Below, one piece after another: positions 10,545 through 22,031 of a stretch of DNA of 64,000 nt. The position numbers and the translations under genes were made by a program. Position 1 is the stretch's first letter. Every line of letters starts with the position of its first letter. This DNA comes from Dillenia suffruticosa (taxonomy: Eukaryota > Streptophyta > Magnoliopsida > Dilleniales > Dilleniaceae), in contig JAVTVX010000035.1 in assembly GCA_033439265.1 (NCBI GenBank), positions 12,240,001 through 12,304,000 on the forward strand. Direction: 5' to 3'. Below the pieces are notes generated by a model that worked only from the letters and a program-made list of their open reading frames with translations, was not told the origin of the DNA and did no database searches.

Positions 10545-12589
10545 TGTTGACTAAGTAAAGTTTTGATGATGATAAAGTGAAAGAAATGAAGTTCAAGAAA
10601 ATCAGAAAAATGGCAAGAAAATTCAGGAGTCTGAAATTCGTGTCGACTGACTAGGGAATATATCGACATACATAGCAGGTCCACCAATTGTAGGACTTGT
10701 GTTGACCAATTCATGATAATCACACATATCGACTTGTATAGATATCCATGTTGACCTGAGACATAGAACTTATACAAAAATACATGTTTGAATAGTTTGA
10801 TCCACACAAAAACACATCAACGTGAGGAATAAAACTTATACAAAAATACATGTTGAATACTTCGATTCACACAAAAACACATCGACCTGAATAGTGTCAG
10901 ATGGACAAATTTAGAGTGATATGTTAACCAATTTTAAGTGGGAATAGAAACATATCATTGTATAGTGAAGACACATCGACCTGAACTTAGGTACCTTATA
11001 TATATCACAAGATAACACATCAACCTGAACCTATAGGTTGTCGACCTACATAAAACACATCAGCTAATTCATTTCATCATGTCCACCAATTTCACTGATA
11101 AATAGTAACAAATCAACCCGTTGGGATAGCACTATAACTCGATAGCACTTGTTTTTGAAATACACACATCGACCCTCCATTGTACTTGTCGATCTATATA
11201 AAGACACATCAACCAATTTGTTCATCTAGTCAACCAATTTAACCAATAAATAGTGACATATCAACCTATATGACAACACATCAACTTGTTGGTCCTTGTT
11301 TTTGAAATACACACACCGACCCATCATAATTCTTATCGACCTGTAACAATCACATCGACCAATTCTCTGTACTAGGTCCACCAATTCTTACTTGCACAGT
11401 AGTATGTCGATATATTTGGAAAAACCTGTTGACCCGATGATTGTTTACTCATTGAATCACAAATCGACTTGCTCTCTTCCTGTTGACAAAGCACACACAC
11501 AACGACCAATTTAGTTGTACACGTCGATCAATTTTTGTACCAAAATAAGAACATGTCGATACATTAAATTGACTTGTTGACCTGGTATTCATTAAGTCTT
11601 TGATATTACACATTGACATGGTAGCAACCTTGTCAACATGCATATATACATCGACCAATTCAAAATCATGTGTTCACCTATTTTATTTAGCACAGTTTCT
11701 TATCGACCTAAATGGCATCTTGTCAACCTGTTTTGATAGAAATATACTGTAAAGTTTTTGAATTCGGGTTGATATCCATATTAAAGTTGTTGACTTGCGT
11801 GTGTCAAAAATCAGATCTGTGAAATAAATTTGAACTTAATTGATACCTTGTTTTTTCAATTTCTGAAATATTTTCTTTTGTATCAAAGCTAGTGTTCAAA
11901 TGCAGCTCAAGCATGTTTTGATTTGGCTAAATAAAAAGAGGCTCCGGTAAAAGAGTGAAGTTTCATCGCGAAGGAAGGAGTTGTTGCATGGCATTAGTGA
12001 TGAAGATTAAAAGCTCAACGTTTGAATGCAACAATCACCATCAACCCTCAATTGATCTATTCAATACCTCAATAAATATTGAGTAGCTGAAGTAGAGAGG
12101 GTTATGAGAATTGAATACCCTATTGAATACTTTGAAAAATTCCTACCGTTTCATTGAGTATACTTTAAATTTTCGCTAACTATTCTAAGTTTCACTGCCT
12201 ACTTTTAAATTGTCAAATCTGAGGAAAAAGAATCTCAACTCTTAACATTTATTTTTCAGATTAATACAAATGTCAAAGATTAAGCAGTGAGTATCATTGC
12301 CTTAAGTCCAGAAAGTCAAAAATTCAATCTGTGTGAGATTGGATCGAAGTGTTCAATAGGAACAGTGAAAAATGTTGAAGTTGAACCTGTAATCAAGTTT
12401 ATAATATAAGCTATTAGTGGAAAATTCAGGGAGAGTTTAGGAGTGAACGTATATTGAGTTTGGTGAAACCACTATAAAAACTTTTTGTATCCTGCATCTT
12501 TAAGTTTTCATTCTCTGTCATTTTGTTTAAATTTTTAAAAGCCACAAAAAGTCCATATTCAACTATTCACCCCCTCTAATTGAATTACA
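10545..12589 (+). repeat. SIRE-like 5' LTR
   Basis: It starts TGTTGACTAAGTAAAG and ends TTGAATTACA, just before the primer site. The 3' copy (28844-30877) matches along its length but starts TATTAATC, so the TG terminus has become TA there. Much of the LTR (about 10630-11720) is built from repeated words such as CATCGACCTG, GTCGACC, CAACCTG and CACCAATTT. Confidence 0.88.
10630..11720 (+). repeat. CGACCTG-type motif array in 5' LTR
   Basis: ATCGACCTG, GTCGACCTG, CATCAACCTG, TCGACC and the companion CACCAATTT recur many times at irregular spacing, usually beside A/T-rich spacers with ACACA or AATAG. The variants mostly differ by C/T or G/A, so they look like decayed copies of one word. The same array is present in the 3' LTR (about 28940-29995). 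Confidence 0.75.
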
Positions 12590-12590
12590 T

Positions 12591-12604
12591 TTGGTATCAG
12601 CGCC
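12591..12604 (+). other. SIRE-like primer-binding site (initiator Met tRNA)
   Basis: TTGGTATCAGCGCC follows the LTR end by one base and matches the standard copia site TTGGTATCAGAGCC with one substitution. Confidence 0.88.
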
Positions 12605-12699
12605 GGTGTCTTATCAAGAAGCTTACATACCTGTTGAAACTTGCTCAACAAATCATGCACCATTCTTCATCGAAATCAACTTTAGTTATTGAAAACAAG

Positions 12700-14120
12700 A
12701 GTGCACAATTTCATAATTGCACAAGATCTAAATACTTGGGAAATAATTAAAGAGGGAGCTGAATTCCTACAGAAGAAATTGATGGAGTGCGTGTGCCGAT
12801 CAAGTTGAAAAATATGACCATAGAGCAGAAGAAGGCTTATCAAGCCAACTAGAAAGCAATTAATCTTCTTCACCTTGTATTGAGCGTCAACGAATACAAT
12901 CGAGTCTCATCATGCATGACAGCAAGGGAGATCTGGGAAAGGCTCGAAACTACCTACAAAAGGACTGATCATACTCGGAAGAGCAAGATCAGATTGCTGA
13001 AGCAAGAATATGAAATTTTCAAAATGAAGGAAGGAGAAACAATCAGTGAAATGATCACAAGATTTAATAAGATAACTAATAAACTAAGATTACTTGGAAA
13101 AGGAATCCCTTACGAAGATATGATGGATAAAATTCTGAGGAGTTTGTCAAAATCGTTGGAGCCCAAAGTCATTGCAATTGAAAAGTTTAAGAATCTTGAG
13201 ACTCTGACAATAGATGAGCTCGTTGGATCTTTGATAACCCATGAGATAAAGCTAAACGTGAAGGATCCTACAAAAGAAAAAAGAGTTAAAAGAGTAGCTT
13301 TAAAGGCTGGTAATGATGAAAACACTTCAAATTCAGAAGAAGAAGAGGATAAAGAAGACGAGGCTCTTCTAGAAAGAAATTCAAAAGGTTCATGATGAAG
13401 AGAATGAATAAGACAAATCATTTTTAAAAAGTCAGAGAAGAAGTAAGAAATCAGATACTTTGAATGCAAAAAGTTGGGACACATGAAGGTTAATTACCCT
13501 TCTTTAAAAAAGGATGAAACAAAGTACAAAGAGGACAAAAAAGAGAAGAAAAAGAATAAGGCACTTGCTGCTTGGAGTGATGAAGACTCAAGCTCAAGCG
13601 ATGAAGAACAAGTAGAGGAACAAGCCAACGTATGTTTCATGACAAGCGAAAAACTCTCAGACAATAAAGTAAACTCTACATCATATTTCTCTTGTTCTGA
13701 TTTTGATACAGTTTTACCTTGACTGAGTTACAAGAGGCACTAATAGAATCACTAAAAGAATTAAAAAGATTAAAAATGAAAAATAATTTGTTAAAGAAAG
13801 ATCTTGCTAAAAATGTCAAAACATTAAAAAAATAAAAAATTGAAGAAAATATGTTAAAAGGGAAAACTTGCTGAATTAAATCTGAAAATTGTTGAACTTG
13901 AAAAGAAATTCGATGATAAACATTTAGAAAAGGACAATGACAAACTAACAAAAGAAAACATAGTTTTAAAAAAAGAATTGCATGAACAAAAAGAAAAGAA
14001 TCGGGTGAACAAAAAGAAAAAAATCGCAGGTAAAACACTATACTGATGAAATTCATTAAAGGGCAAGAAAAATTAGATGCAACGCTTGGAGCATAAAGAG
14101 CTGTATTTGATAATGCCAAA
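12700..14120 (+). pseudogene. SIRE-like gag with coiled coil (broken)
   Basis: Reading from about 12700 gives a copia gag domain. After an in-frame TAG near 12850 there is a long open stretch (12880-13395) with EIWERLETTYKRTD, KIRLLKQEYE and ITRFNKITNKLRLLG, conserved in UBN2-type gag. Two stops follow, then a zinc knuckle (about 13460-13500) in which the first and last Cys are Tyr (YFECKKLGH...Y), so zinc binding is probably lost. An acidic Ser-rich stretch and a Lys/Glu/Leu heptad region (about 13725-14010) form a predicted coiled coil typical of SIRE gag. Several stops and shifts interrupt it. Confidence 0.8.
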
Positions 14121-14485
14121 TTAGGATATAACCCATCTCAAACATAGAAAAAACTATATAAATTTTTTGTACCAAGCTTTGAAAATGTTAAATTAGAGAA
14201 ATGTCATACTTGTTTGAAAATTGAGCATAAGTTAGAAACATGCAAACTAAGAAACACATCTTCAGACAACACTAAAAATCTGAGTATGATTAATAGATAC
14301 TGCACTTACTACAAGAAGATAGGACATTCAATTTATAATTCCTAGACTCATCAAGAATGAATCTACAATGGACCCCTAAAAATAAATCTAAAACTAAATC
14401 AGTCGGACCCAAAAAGATGTGGATACCAAAGGCAAAAGTGTGATTGATTTTCGCTATGGGTATGCTTATAATCAAGAGAGTCTCT
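14121..14485 (+). pseudogene. SIRE-like gag-protease linker, degenerate
   Basis: Pieces of the expected gag C-terminus can be read in shifting frames, including a second Cys/His-like patch near 14200-14330, before the protease motif starts near 14490. No continuous frame remains. Confidence 0.5.
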
Positions 14486-15797
14486 TGGGAAGTCAGTGTG
14501 GCGTATAGATAGTGGATGTTCAAGGCACATGATTAGAAATGTCTCAAAATTCTCTTATCTCGAAGGCAAAAAAGGAGGAAATGTTGCATTTGGTGATAAT
14601 TCAAAGAGAAAAGTCATCGGAATAGGTAACATAGGAGGTAAGTTCTCTGACTCTCAAATTCAAAATGTGTTTCTTGTCTCTGAGCTAAAATTTAGTCTGT
14701 TGAGTGTTAACCACTTATGTGATAAAGGCTATTCAGTTACTTTTGAATCTGATGCATACTTCATTGTCGACAAATCCTCTACCTCTGTAAAATTTACTAG
14801 TAAAAGAAGAGAAAACATATATGTGATAGATTTAGATCACTTAAAAATCTCAAATGAATCATGTTTAGTTACTGTAAGTAAAAATTCATCATGGATATGA
14901 CACAGAAGATTAGGACATGCAAATATACACACAATTTCTAAATTAGTTAGAAAAGATATGGTAAAGGGACTTTCAAAACTAAAATTTGAAAAGAATAAAC
15001 TATGTGATACATGCATGAAAGGTAAACAGAACAAAACTTCCTTTAAATCTAAGAATGATGTATCAACTGGCAATCCGTTAGAACTTCTTCATACCCACTT
15101 ATTTGGACCTACTGGAACTCAAAATTTATGTGGAAAACAATATGAGTTTGTAATCATTGATGATTACTTTAGGTGCACATGGATTTTATTTCTTGTCAAA
15201 AAGGAGGAAACCAGTGAGGTCTTTATCAAATTATACAACAAAGTTCAAAATAAGAAAAGAATGTCAATTAAGAGCATTAGAAGTGACCATAACAAGAAAT
15301 TTGAAAATAAAACCATAAAAGAATTTTGCAGTCATTATGGTATTAATCATAATTTTTCAATACTTAGAACATCTCAACAAAATGAGGTGATAGAGAAAAA
15401 GAACAGAACACTTCAAGAAATGGTTAGGACAATACTCTGCGAAAATAACTTATTTAAGTTCTTTTGGGCAGAGACTATAAACACTACATGTTACATCTTG
15501 AATAGAGTACAAGTAAGGCCAATCCTAAAGAAAACACTCTATGAACTTTACAAAGGAAGGAAGTTAAATATAGTTTACTTTAAAGTTTTTGATTGCAAAT
15601 ATTTTGTTTTAAATAACGGGAAAGAAACATTAGGGAAATTTGATACCAAAAGTGATGAAACTATCTTTTTAGGATATTCCATAACAAGTAAAACCTATAG
15701 AGTTTATAACAAAAGAATTATAGCAGTAGATGAGTCAATTTACATGGAGTTTGATGAAAAAAATGAGTTCAATCAAAGAAATTTAGATGATGAATAG
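14486..15797 (+). pseudogene. SIRE-like protease and integrase
   Basis: The protease core is WRIDSGCSRHM (14496 on), with the catalytic DSG intact. The GAG-pre-integrase segment ends at a TGA (14898-14900), where copia elements normally have Trp, followed directly by HRRLGHANIH and CDTCMKGK, the HHCC zinc-binding domain. In the integrase core the first catalytic Asp is His (LLHTHLFGP). The second Asp (IRSDHNKKF) and the Glu (EVIEKKNRTLQEM) remain. The frame 14958-15797 is otherwise open for 279 residues. The stop and the D-to-H change make it inactive. Confidence 0.87.
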
Positions 15798-15979
15798 AAC
15801 TTTGAGAAACTAAATGAACTAAACCTCTACAATGAAGCAAATCTCCAAAAAGATGAGTCAAATGAAATCACGGTATAGGAAGAAAAAAATGAAACTCAGC
15901 AGATGTGAATCCAGAAAACATAATAGGTACCATTAGTTCAGATGTTAGAACTAGATCAACACTTTAAAATCAATGTGAG

Positions 15980-17200
15980 TACGTAGTTTTCATCTCTCAA
16001 AATGAATCCAAAAATATAGAAAAAATCTTAGAAGATAAAAATTGGATAATGGCCATGCAAAAGGAACTAAATCAGTTTGAAAGGAACAAAGTATGGAATT
16101 TTGTTCCTAGACTAATGGATCAGTCAGTAATTGAAATCAAATGAGTCTTCAGAAATAAACTTGATGAATATGGCACAATCACAGGGAATAAAGCAAGATT
16201 AGTGGCCAAAGGTTACAATCAAGATAAAGGAATTGACTATGATGAAACCTATGCACTAGTGGCCAGATTAGAAGCAATAAGAATGCTTCTTGCCTTATCT
16301 TGTTTTATGAATTTTAAACTTTACAAAATGGATGTCAAACGTGCGTTTCTGCATGATGGGAGAATTTACAACCAAAATGCAGGGAGAATTTAAAATGAGT
16401 ATGATGGGAGAATTGAATTACTTTCTTGGACTTGATGATGAAATTTTTATAAATCAATCAAAATATAAGAATGATCTAATTAAAAGATTTGGGTTCAGTG
16501 ACTGTAAAGGAAATGTAACTCCAATGAGTATAAACATAAATCTAGACTAAGATGAAAATAGTAAATTAGTATGCCAAAAACTTTATAGAAGTATGATTGA
16601 CTCTTTGTTGTATCTTAATATTTCAAGACCTGACATACAATTTAGTGTATGTTTTTATGCTAGATCTCAATCAGATCCAAAAGAATCCCACTTAGTTGCA
16701 GTCAAAAATATTTTCAAATGCCTAAAAGAAACCACTTACTTAGGACTTTGGTATGACAAAAACTCAAGCTTTCAGTTGCATGGTTTCTATAATGTTGATT
16801 TTGTCAGATGCAAAGAGGATAGAAAAAATACTAGTGGCACTTGCCAATTCTTTGGAAACATATTGGTATCATGGTCTTCCAAGAAACAGAATAGTGTAGC
16901 ATTATCAACAACGGAAGCTGAATATGTTTCAGATAGACAATGGACAGCACAAATCCTTTGGATCAAACACCAAGTGAAGGACTATAAATTAAACTTTGAT
17001 TGCATACCAATCAAATGTGATAACGCAAGTGCAATAAATCTCATAAAAAAATCCAGTGCATCACTCACGAACCAGACACATAGAAGAATGACATCACTTC
17101 ATTAGAGACCGTATTCTGAAAAGCAAGATTGTTCTTGAGTACATTGATATTCAAAAACAAATTGCCGACATACTCACCAAACCCTTAGATAAGAATTGAT
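15980..17200 (+). pseudogene. SIRE-like reverse transcriptase-RNase H with internal deletion
   Basis: The RT begins near 16020 (NWIMAMQKELNQFERNKVW). It has a TGA near 16142 where Trp is expected, then KARLVAKGYNQDKGIDYDETYALV and MDVKRAFL. The roughly 100 residues that should follow, including the YVDD catalytic loop, are missing. Sequence jumps to KMSMMGELNYFLGL, with GGGAGAATT repeated at the junction. RNase H follows (16593-17105) with NVDF, SWSSKKQ, TTEAEYV and CDNASAI. The end (ADILTKPLDK) lies in another frame near 17165-17197. Loss of YVDD means no polymerase activity. Confidence 0.87.
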
Positions 17201-17716
17201 GTTGTAAATGAGAAGGAATTTGGAAATGATAGAAATGAAGAAATAGAAAAGAAAGAATGAAAAACAGAATCTTATAGTTTTGAGTAATATTCTTCAAGTC
17301 GACCTATTTATTAAAATATATTGACAAATTGAAAGTATATAGAGTTATGTCAACCTGCTGAACGTTAGATTTAAAAACCCTGTAGACCTGATCTCAAACA
17401 AACACTTAGAATAAAACTCAGAAGATGACATATCGATGCGACTTTAAAGATGTCGACTTGAGTAGCAGTGAGAAGATAGGTCAAAATCTTTCTTAGTATG
17501 TTGACTTAAATAAAACAAGTCATTGTATACTTAAACATGTCGACTTGAGATATGCCAAATAGAATACTAATAGTCGGCACATCGACCTATCTAACCCTAA
17601 ATTCTCAAATTACAAACTATTTTTCTTCCTCCCAAAACCCTAACCGCTCAAATTCAAAATCCTAACCCTTAAATTGAAACCCTAGTCCGCTCAATCTCTG
17701 CACGAATCAATCTACA
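17201..17716 (+). promoter_or_regulatory. Spacer before envelope-like frame, carrying CGACCTG-type motifs
   Basis: There is no coding sequence. Several GTCGACCT, GTCGACTTG, GTCAACCTG and CATCGACCT words occur between about 17296 and 17590, the same word family that fills the LTR. A pyrimidine- and CCCTAA-rich stretch (17580-17700) then leads to the ATG at 17717. The resemblance to LTR sequence suggests an internal regulatory region for the downstream frame, but that is inference. Confidence 0.45.
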
Positions 17717-18106
17717 ATGGCTCCAAAAATGAAAATGCCAATCAAAAACCCTCTAAACCTTCAAAAAGATCTTCGAAACCTATGGGAAAGGGTTCCTCCT
17801 CCTCTGTGCAAACCACAAAACCACCTTCTCCTCCACCGCAATCAATCCCTCAGTTTAATGTCTATGAATTTCAATCGATGGAGTAAAGTGAACTGTACGA
17901 AAGGGTATTTTCAAAAAGGAAAGTGAATAATGGAAGGTTAATCGACTGGGTGTTCTTGAAGTAGGTGAACTTCAATATAATGAACATCTAATAAAGGTTT
18001 GCCCAAACACTCTTTTAAACCCCAACGAGTATATTCATGAAAAGGAAGTCAAGTTGTTCTACAACAATCCAAATGTGATTTCGGAAGGTACAGTAAATGA
18101 GACTAA
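17717..18106 (+). pseudogene. SIRE-like envelope-like/extra frame, 5' part
   Basis: ATG at 17717 starts a basic, Ser/Pro/Lys-rich N-terminus (MAPK...). With one frame change it continues through a Pro-rich stretch (PPSPPPQS) to NVYEFQSME and ELYERVFSKRK. SIRE-type copia elements carry such a third frame after RNase H; its function is unproven. The frame is cut by the CACTA element at 18107 and resumes at 27114, with frameshifts on both sides. Confidence 0.6.
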
Positions 18107-18559
18107 CACTACAAAATTAAAGCGCTATGCTGACAGTAATTTTTAATGACGGTGACTTTTAGTGACGGTTTTTATGGTTTATAAAGACGCCCTATGACAA
18201 AACTGTTGAAAAATATAGATTTTTCCCAATTGACTAAAATGTCCGTGAAGAAAAGTTTATCAACTGTAGTTAAAGCTATCACAACCATCTGTAAAGTAAT
18301 ATTTAATTGCGATGGTTAAAAATTATAGTCAGTAAATATAATAATTTTTTTTGCACGGTTTAAAAACAATTTCAATATAAATTTTTTTTATTATCTATTT
18401 AATAATACCGTCTTCATAGGTTTTAGATGTATGGTAACAATAAATTTTACCGTATTTTAAAACTAGATTTGTTTAAATTCTAATTTATATATTGTAATGT
18501 CTGCAAAAACTTAATACTGTTATATTTTTGTATCATATATCCTTTATATTTGAAAATAA

Positions 18560-19085
18560 TCTAGATAATAAATTATGGTAAATTTATGATAGTGGTAGTT
18601 TAGTAAATAGGTGATAATGATAAGTAGCAGTAGTAGGTAAATAGGTGGTAAGTAGATGATAAGTGGGTAAGTAAGTTTATATAGTGGTAAATTTGTGATA
18701 AGTTTGTGATATATTGTTGTGATAAATAGATGATAAATAAATAAATAAGTTTATATAGTGGTAAGTTAGTGGTAAGTATAGTGGTAAGTTAGTGGTAAGT
18801 AGATGGTAAGTGGGTAAATAAGTTTATATAGTGATAAGTTTTTGATATATAATCGTGATAAATAGATGGTAAGTAGATTATAACTAAATGGTAAGTAGAT
18901 AAGTTTAATAGTGATAAGTTAATAGTAAGTAGATGATAATTTGGTAACTAACTTATATAGTGATAAGTTAGTGATAAATTTATGATAAATTTATGATATA
19001 TAGTCGTGGTAAATAGATATTAAGTAGACGATAAGTGGATAAATAAGTTTATATAGTGATAAATTTATGATATATAATCGTTCAT
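18560..19085 (+). repeat. Degenerate minisatellite in CACTA left arm
   Basis: Units built from GTGGTAAGTAGATGATAAGT and AAGTTTATATAGTGATAAG recur many times with a variable period of several tens of bases. No open frame. It lies just inside the left subterminal region. Confidence 0.75.
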
Positions 19086-19429
19086 TTAATCTACTATCTT
19101 TATATTTATTTCTATTTTTTATTAATATACATTTATTTAATATTTATTAACATACATTACTTATATACATTAAATAATTTTATAAAATATTTTAATTATT
19201 TATACTAATTTAATATTAACATATATACATTTTTTAAAATTTTAAAATGTATAAAGAATTTTTGAAAATGTTTATGATTTAATAATTTGAAATTTAAAAA
19301 TCAAAAAACATCATTTATTTATAAATATTATATTTACATCAATTTTTAAAATTTTTTTTAAATAGTACAAAATTATATATATTAACTTTTATTGTTATTT
19401 TATGAAGTTTTAAAAAACTATATAACACT
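19086..19429. other. AT-rich CACTA interior, nothing recognised
   Basis: Very AT-rich sequence with short direct repeats (ATATACATT, AACATACATT) and no frame of interest. Confidence 0.6.
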
Positions 19430-21079
19430 AAATCTGTCACGCCCCAAACCGGGATCGTGAACAGCCGCCCGTTGCCCTAAGATGCCGGCTGTATTTTTAC
19501 AGAAAATCGGACAGAATCTCCCCATAAATCGGAGGTTTCCCGTGTACAATTAAACCTGTATAATCAAAATCAATTTATAATTTAAATAAATGGCCATCCC
19601 GGCCTCTCCAAAATCAATAAACACCACCGCCAGCATCCAGAACAACGCAAGACTACAAGTTTCTAACAGTCCTAGCCACAGACCTCTACTATCCTGCCCA
19701 ATTAGAGCATGAACAGCCGCCACACCGAGCGGACCTAAATTTTATGAAAGATACAATAATATTCCCAAGTACACTCAAGTACGTACAATCGCTTCAATGC
19801 AAAGAAAATATGAGAGTTAAATTATATAGTCATCCCAAAATAAGTACATGGCCAACTACGAACCTCTATGTCAAGACCTCGCAGGGTCGAAACTAAATTA
19901 AAAGTAAATCTTACCATCGGAAATACCAACTCCGCTCTAGAGCCTGTAACGTCGCTCTATCACAATAAACCTGTCTGAGGAGAGAAAATAGAGGGGTGAG
20001 TATCATGGGAAGATACTCAGTGAGTGAGGGGGATAATATCCAGCATAAATAGCATAGGTGAACAATTGGAGTGTCAAATAACATCATTTGAAACAAAAAT
20101 TTACATTTCACGACAAAACACGATATGTTTAACAAATTTGAAATCATTTAACCAATCACACGATAACAAGCATATATGCATCCATTTAAAATCAAGTAAT
20201 GTCAGAGTGAGCCAAAAATAGTCCCGGCAAAGGTCAACCGTGACCAAGGACAGGCGCGTCGGGGGTTTTTATTATGCATAGACTTTAAAACGCTCTCTAC
20301 CCCGACGTTGGCCATGAGCTCGCTGGGGCCAACTCATCAACGTGTATAGGACCCCGCCCGGTACTAGACGGTGGCGTCACACACGTCCTCCCCCTACGTG
20401 GGTTCAACCGGCCGCGCCTATAGCCTTTAGAATAAACAGATTTCTAAATTTAATATCACACGTCAACGAATGCATATCAAAGCATGTTTCATCGAAAATG
20501 CGACAGAAAATACGTTTTACTATTTTATGCAAGAGATTAGAGTCCCACTCACTGTTTACGGGAGGGAAGTCACTCCCTACTGACAAGCCAAACCGGACCT
20601 GACCGCTCGAGTCTCCAAAAGATCAACCTAAATCAGATTATCAACATTTAATATCAAATAAAAGCCAAATCAGGGATTTTCAATTTTTTTTTCCTTCCAA
20701 ATTTATACCACCTAATTTACAAAACTTCATTATAGATTCTCGTTTCCTCAATTTCGAATCATCTGACTCACCAATGGTCAAGTTTTTAATATTTCTCATT
20801 TTTTTGTCTAATTTTCCTCGAATTTCACACATTTCAATATATTATGTAACTCTCGATCTAAATTCGACCTAATTTCGATAGAATTAATTCAAATGTTGAA
20901 AAGGTTGTATTTCTCTCACCTAGGGTTTCTTAGATTTCTGGATCTAGCTTTCGTTCACCCGTTAATCTGGTCTAAAACCTGTAATGTTTACCATTTGAAA
21001 CACAAGTGAGAAATTTAAGTCAAATTACCAATAATTTTTGAAACCCTAGTACGTACACGAAATCGAGAATTCATTTACC

Positions 21080-21660
21080 TACGCAAAGGGTCACGAATCG
21101 TCGTGGCTCACGGGCCATGGGCTGGACTGGGCCGTGGGCCGTACTGGCCTGCGGGCTTGGACGGGCTGTCGGGCCTGGTGGGCCCGTGGGCTTGCTGGGC
21201 CTGCGGGCTGTAGTGCGTGCGCAGGCACTGGTGTACGTGCGCAGGCGCTGGCGCGCGCGCACAAGCGCTAGCTCGCACACGAGCAGGGGCTAAGGCATTT
21301 TGTGAGCAAAGGCGCGCTGTAGGGGTGCGCGGCAGGGGCGCGAGCAGGGCGTGCGTGAGCAGGGTGTGCGCGAGCAGGGCGTGCGCGAGCAGGGCACGCG
21401 CTTGCTGGGGGCACGTTCGCACGCTGGGGCTGGAGTGCTCGCGCGCTGGGGCTGGAGCGCTCGTGCGCTGGGGCTGGAGCGCTCGTGCGCTGGGGCTCGA
21501 TCGCGCGAGGAGGCAGCAATCGCGCGGAGGAATCGCGCTATGGAGCTCTCAAGCTCGCGCGATGGTGGCAGAAGGAGGGAGTTGCTGCTGGCGGCGGCTG
21601 TTCGCGGACGGAAGTGAGATCGTGCGGCGGAGCTTGCGAAGGAGATGAGATCGCGAATGA
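21080..21660. repeat. GC-rich tandem-repeat island in solo LTR
   Basis: CpG-dense sequence includes a short-period array (GCGTGCGCGAGCAGG variants, about 21340-21400) and a ~24-bp array (GCGCTGGGGCTGGAGCGCTC variants, about 21420-21490). Long open frames on both strands here (for example 21217-21648 and 21290-21895) are Arg/Ala/Pro-rich artefacts of the repeat, not genes. Confidence 0.8.
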
Positions 21661-21679
21661 TCGCGACTGCAGAAGGGAG

Positions 21680-21904
21680 AGTGAGCTGCGGGAGAAAGAA
21701 GAAGAAGCAGAAAAAGAAGAAGAAGAAGAAGAAGGAGGAGAAGGAGAAGGAGGAGTAGGAGAAGAAGAAGGAGGAGAAGGAGAAGGAGGAGTAGGAGAAG
21801 AAGAAGAAGGACGAGAAGGAGAACCTGCGGCGGCGGTTGCGCGGCGACGAGGGCACGGGAGGAGAAGCGCGGCAGTGCGGAAGTGAAATCGCCACGGAGG
21901 AGAA

Positions 21905-21952
<48 letters not shown>

Positions 21953-21955
21953 GAG
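21680..21955. repeat. Purine-rich AAG/GAG and GA tracts
   Basis: GAAGAAGAAG/GGAGAAGGAG repeats (about 21690-21815) are followed by (GA)n (about 21903-21941) and a G run. On the minus strand, which is the LTR sense, these are CT-rich tracts of the type common near plant transcription starts. Confidence 0.75.
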
Positions 21956-21957
21956 AA

Positions 21958-21980
21958 AATTAGGGCTTTAAGCCCTAATT
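21958..21980. promoter_or_regulatory. Conserved 23-nt palindrome in Tekay-like LTR
   Basis: Arms AATTAGGGCTT and AAGCCCTAATT flank a central T. The identical element sits at 62343-62365 in the other LTR copy, next to a GA/CT tract in both. Conservation while the surrounding sequence diverges suggests a functional LTR site, perhaps in the promoter or transcript leader. Confidence 0.6.
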
Positions 21981-22031
21981 TTTAATTTCAGTTTTTTTTT
22001 TATTTTTTATTTATTTGAGTATTACAAAATC

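Larger units (their letters stand above)
19435..22026 (-). mobile_element. Solo LTR of a Tekay-like Ty3/gypsy element
   Basis: The segment runs from TGTCACGCCCC to GAGTATTACA and is flanked by perfect 5-bp duplications AAATC (19430-19434 and 22027-22031). It is homologous, in the same orientation, to the LTR at 59630-62650: shared blocks include CGGGATCGTGAACAGCCGCC near the left end, CCACAGACCTCTACTA, and a palindrome at 21958-21980. No internal region or second LTR is present, so LTR-LTR recombination has removed the rest. Orientation is minus by comparison with the coding copy on the right. It contains GC-rich tandem repeats at about 21080-21640. Confidence 0.87.

Noticed and set aside
18560-19085. 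Possible CRISPR-like or satellite array
   Set aside because: Unit length and sequence are irregular, there are no regular unique spacers, and the context is a plant CACTA arm.
21071-21895. Several long Ala/Arg/Pro-rich frames on both strands
   Set aside because: These are by-products of stop-poor GC-rich tandem repeats in the solo LTR; all frames are open at once.
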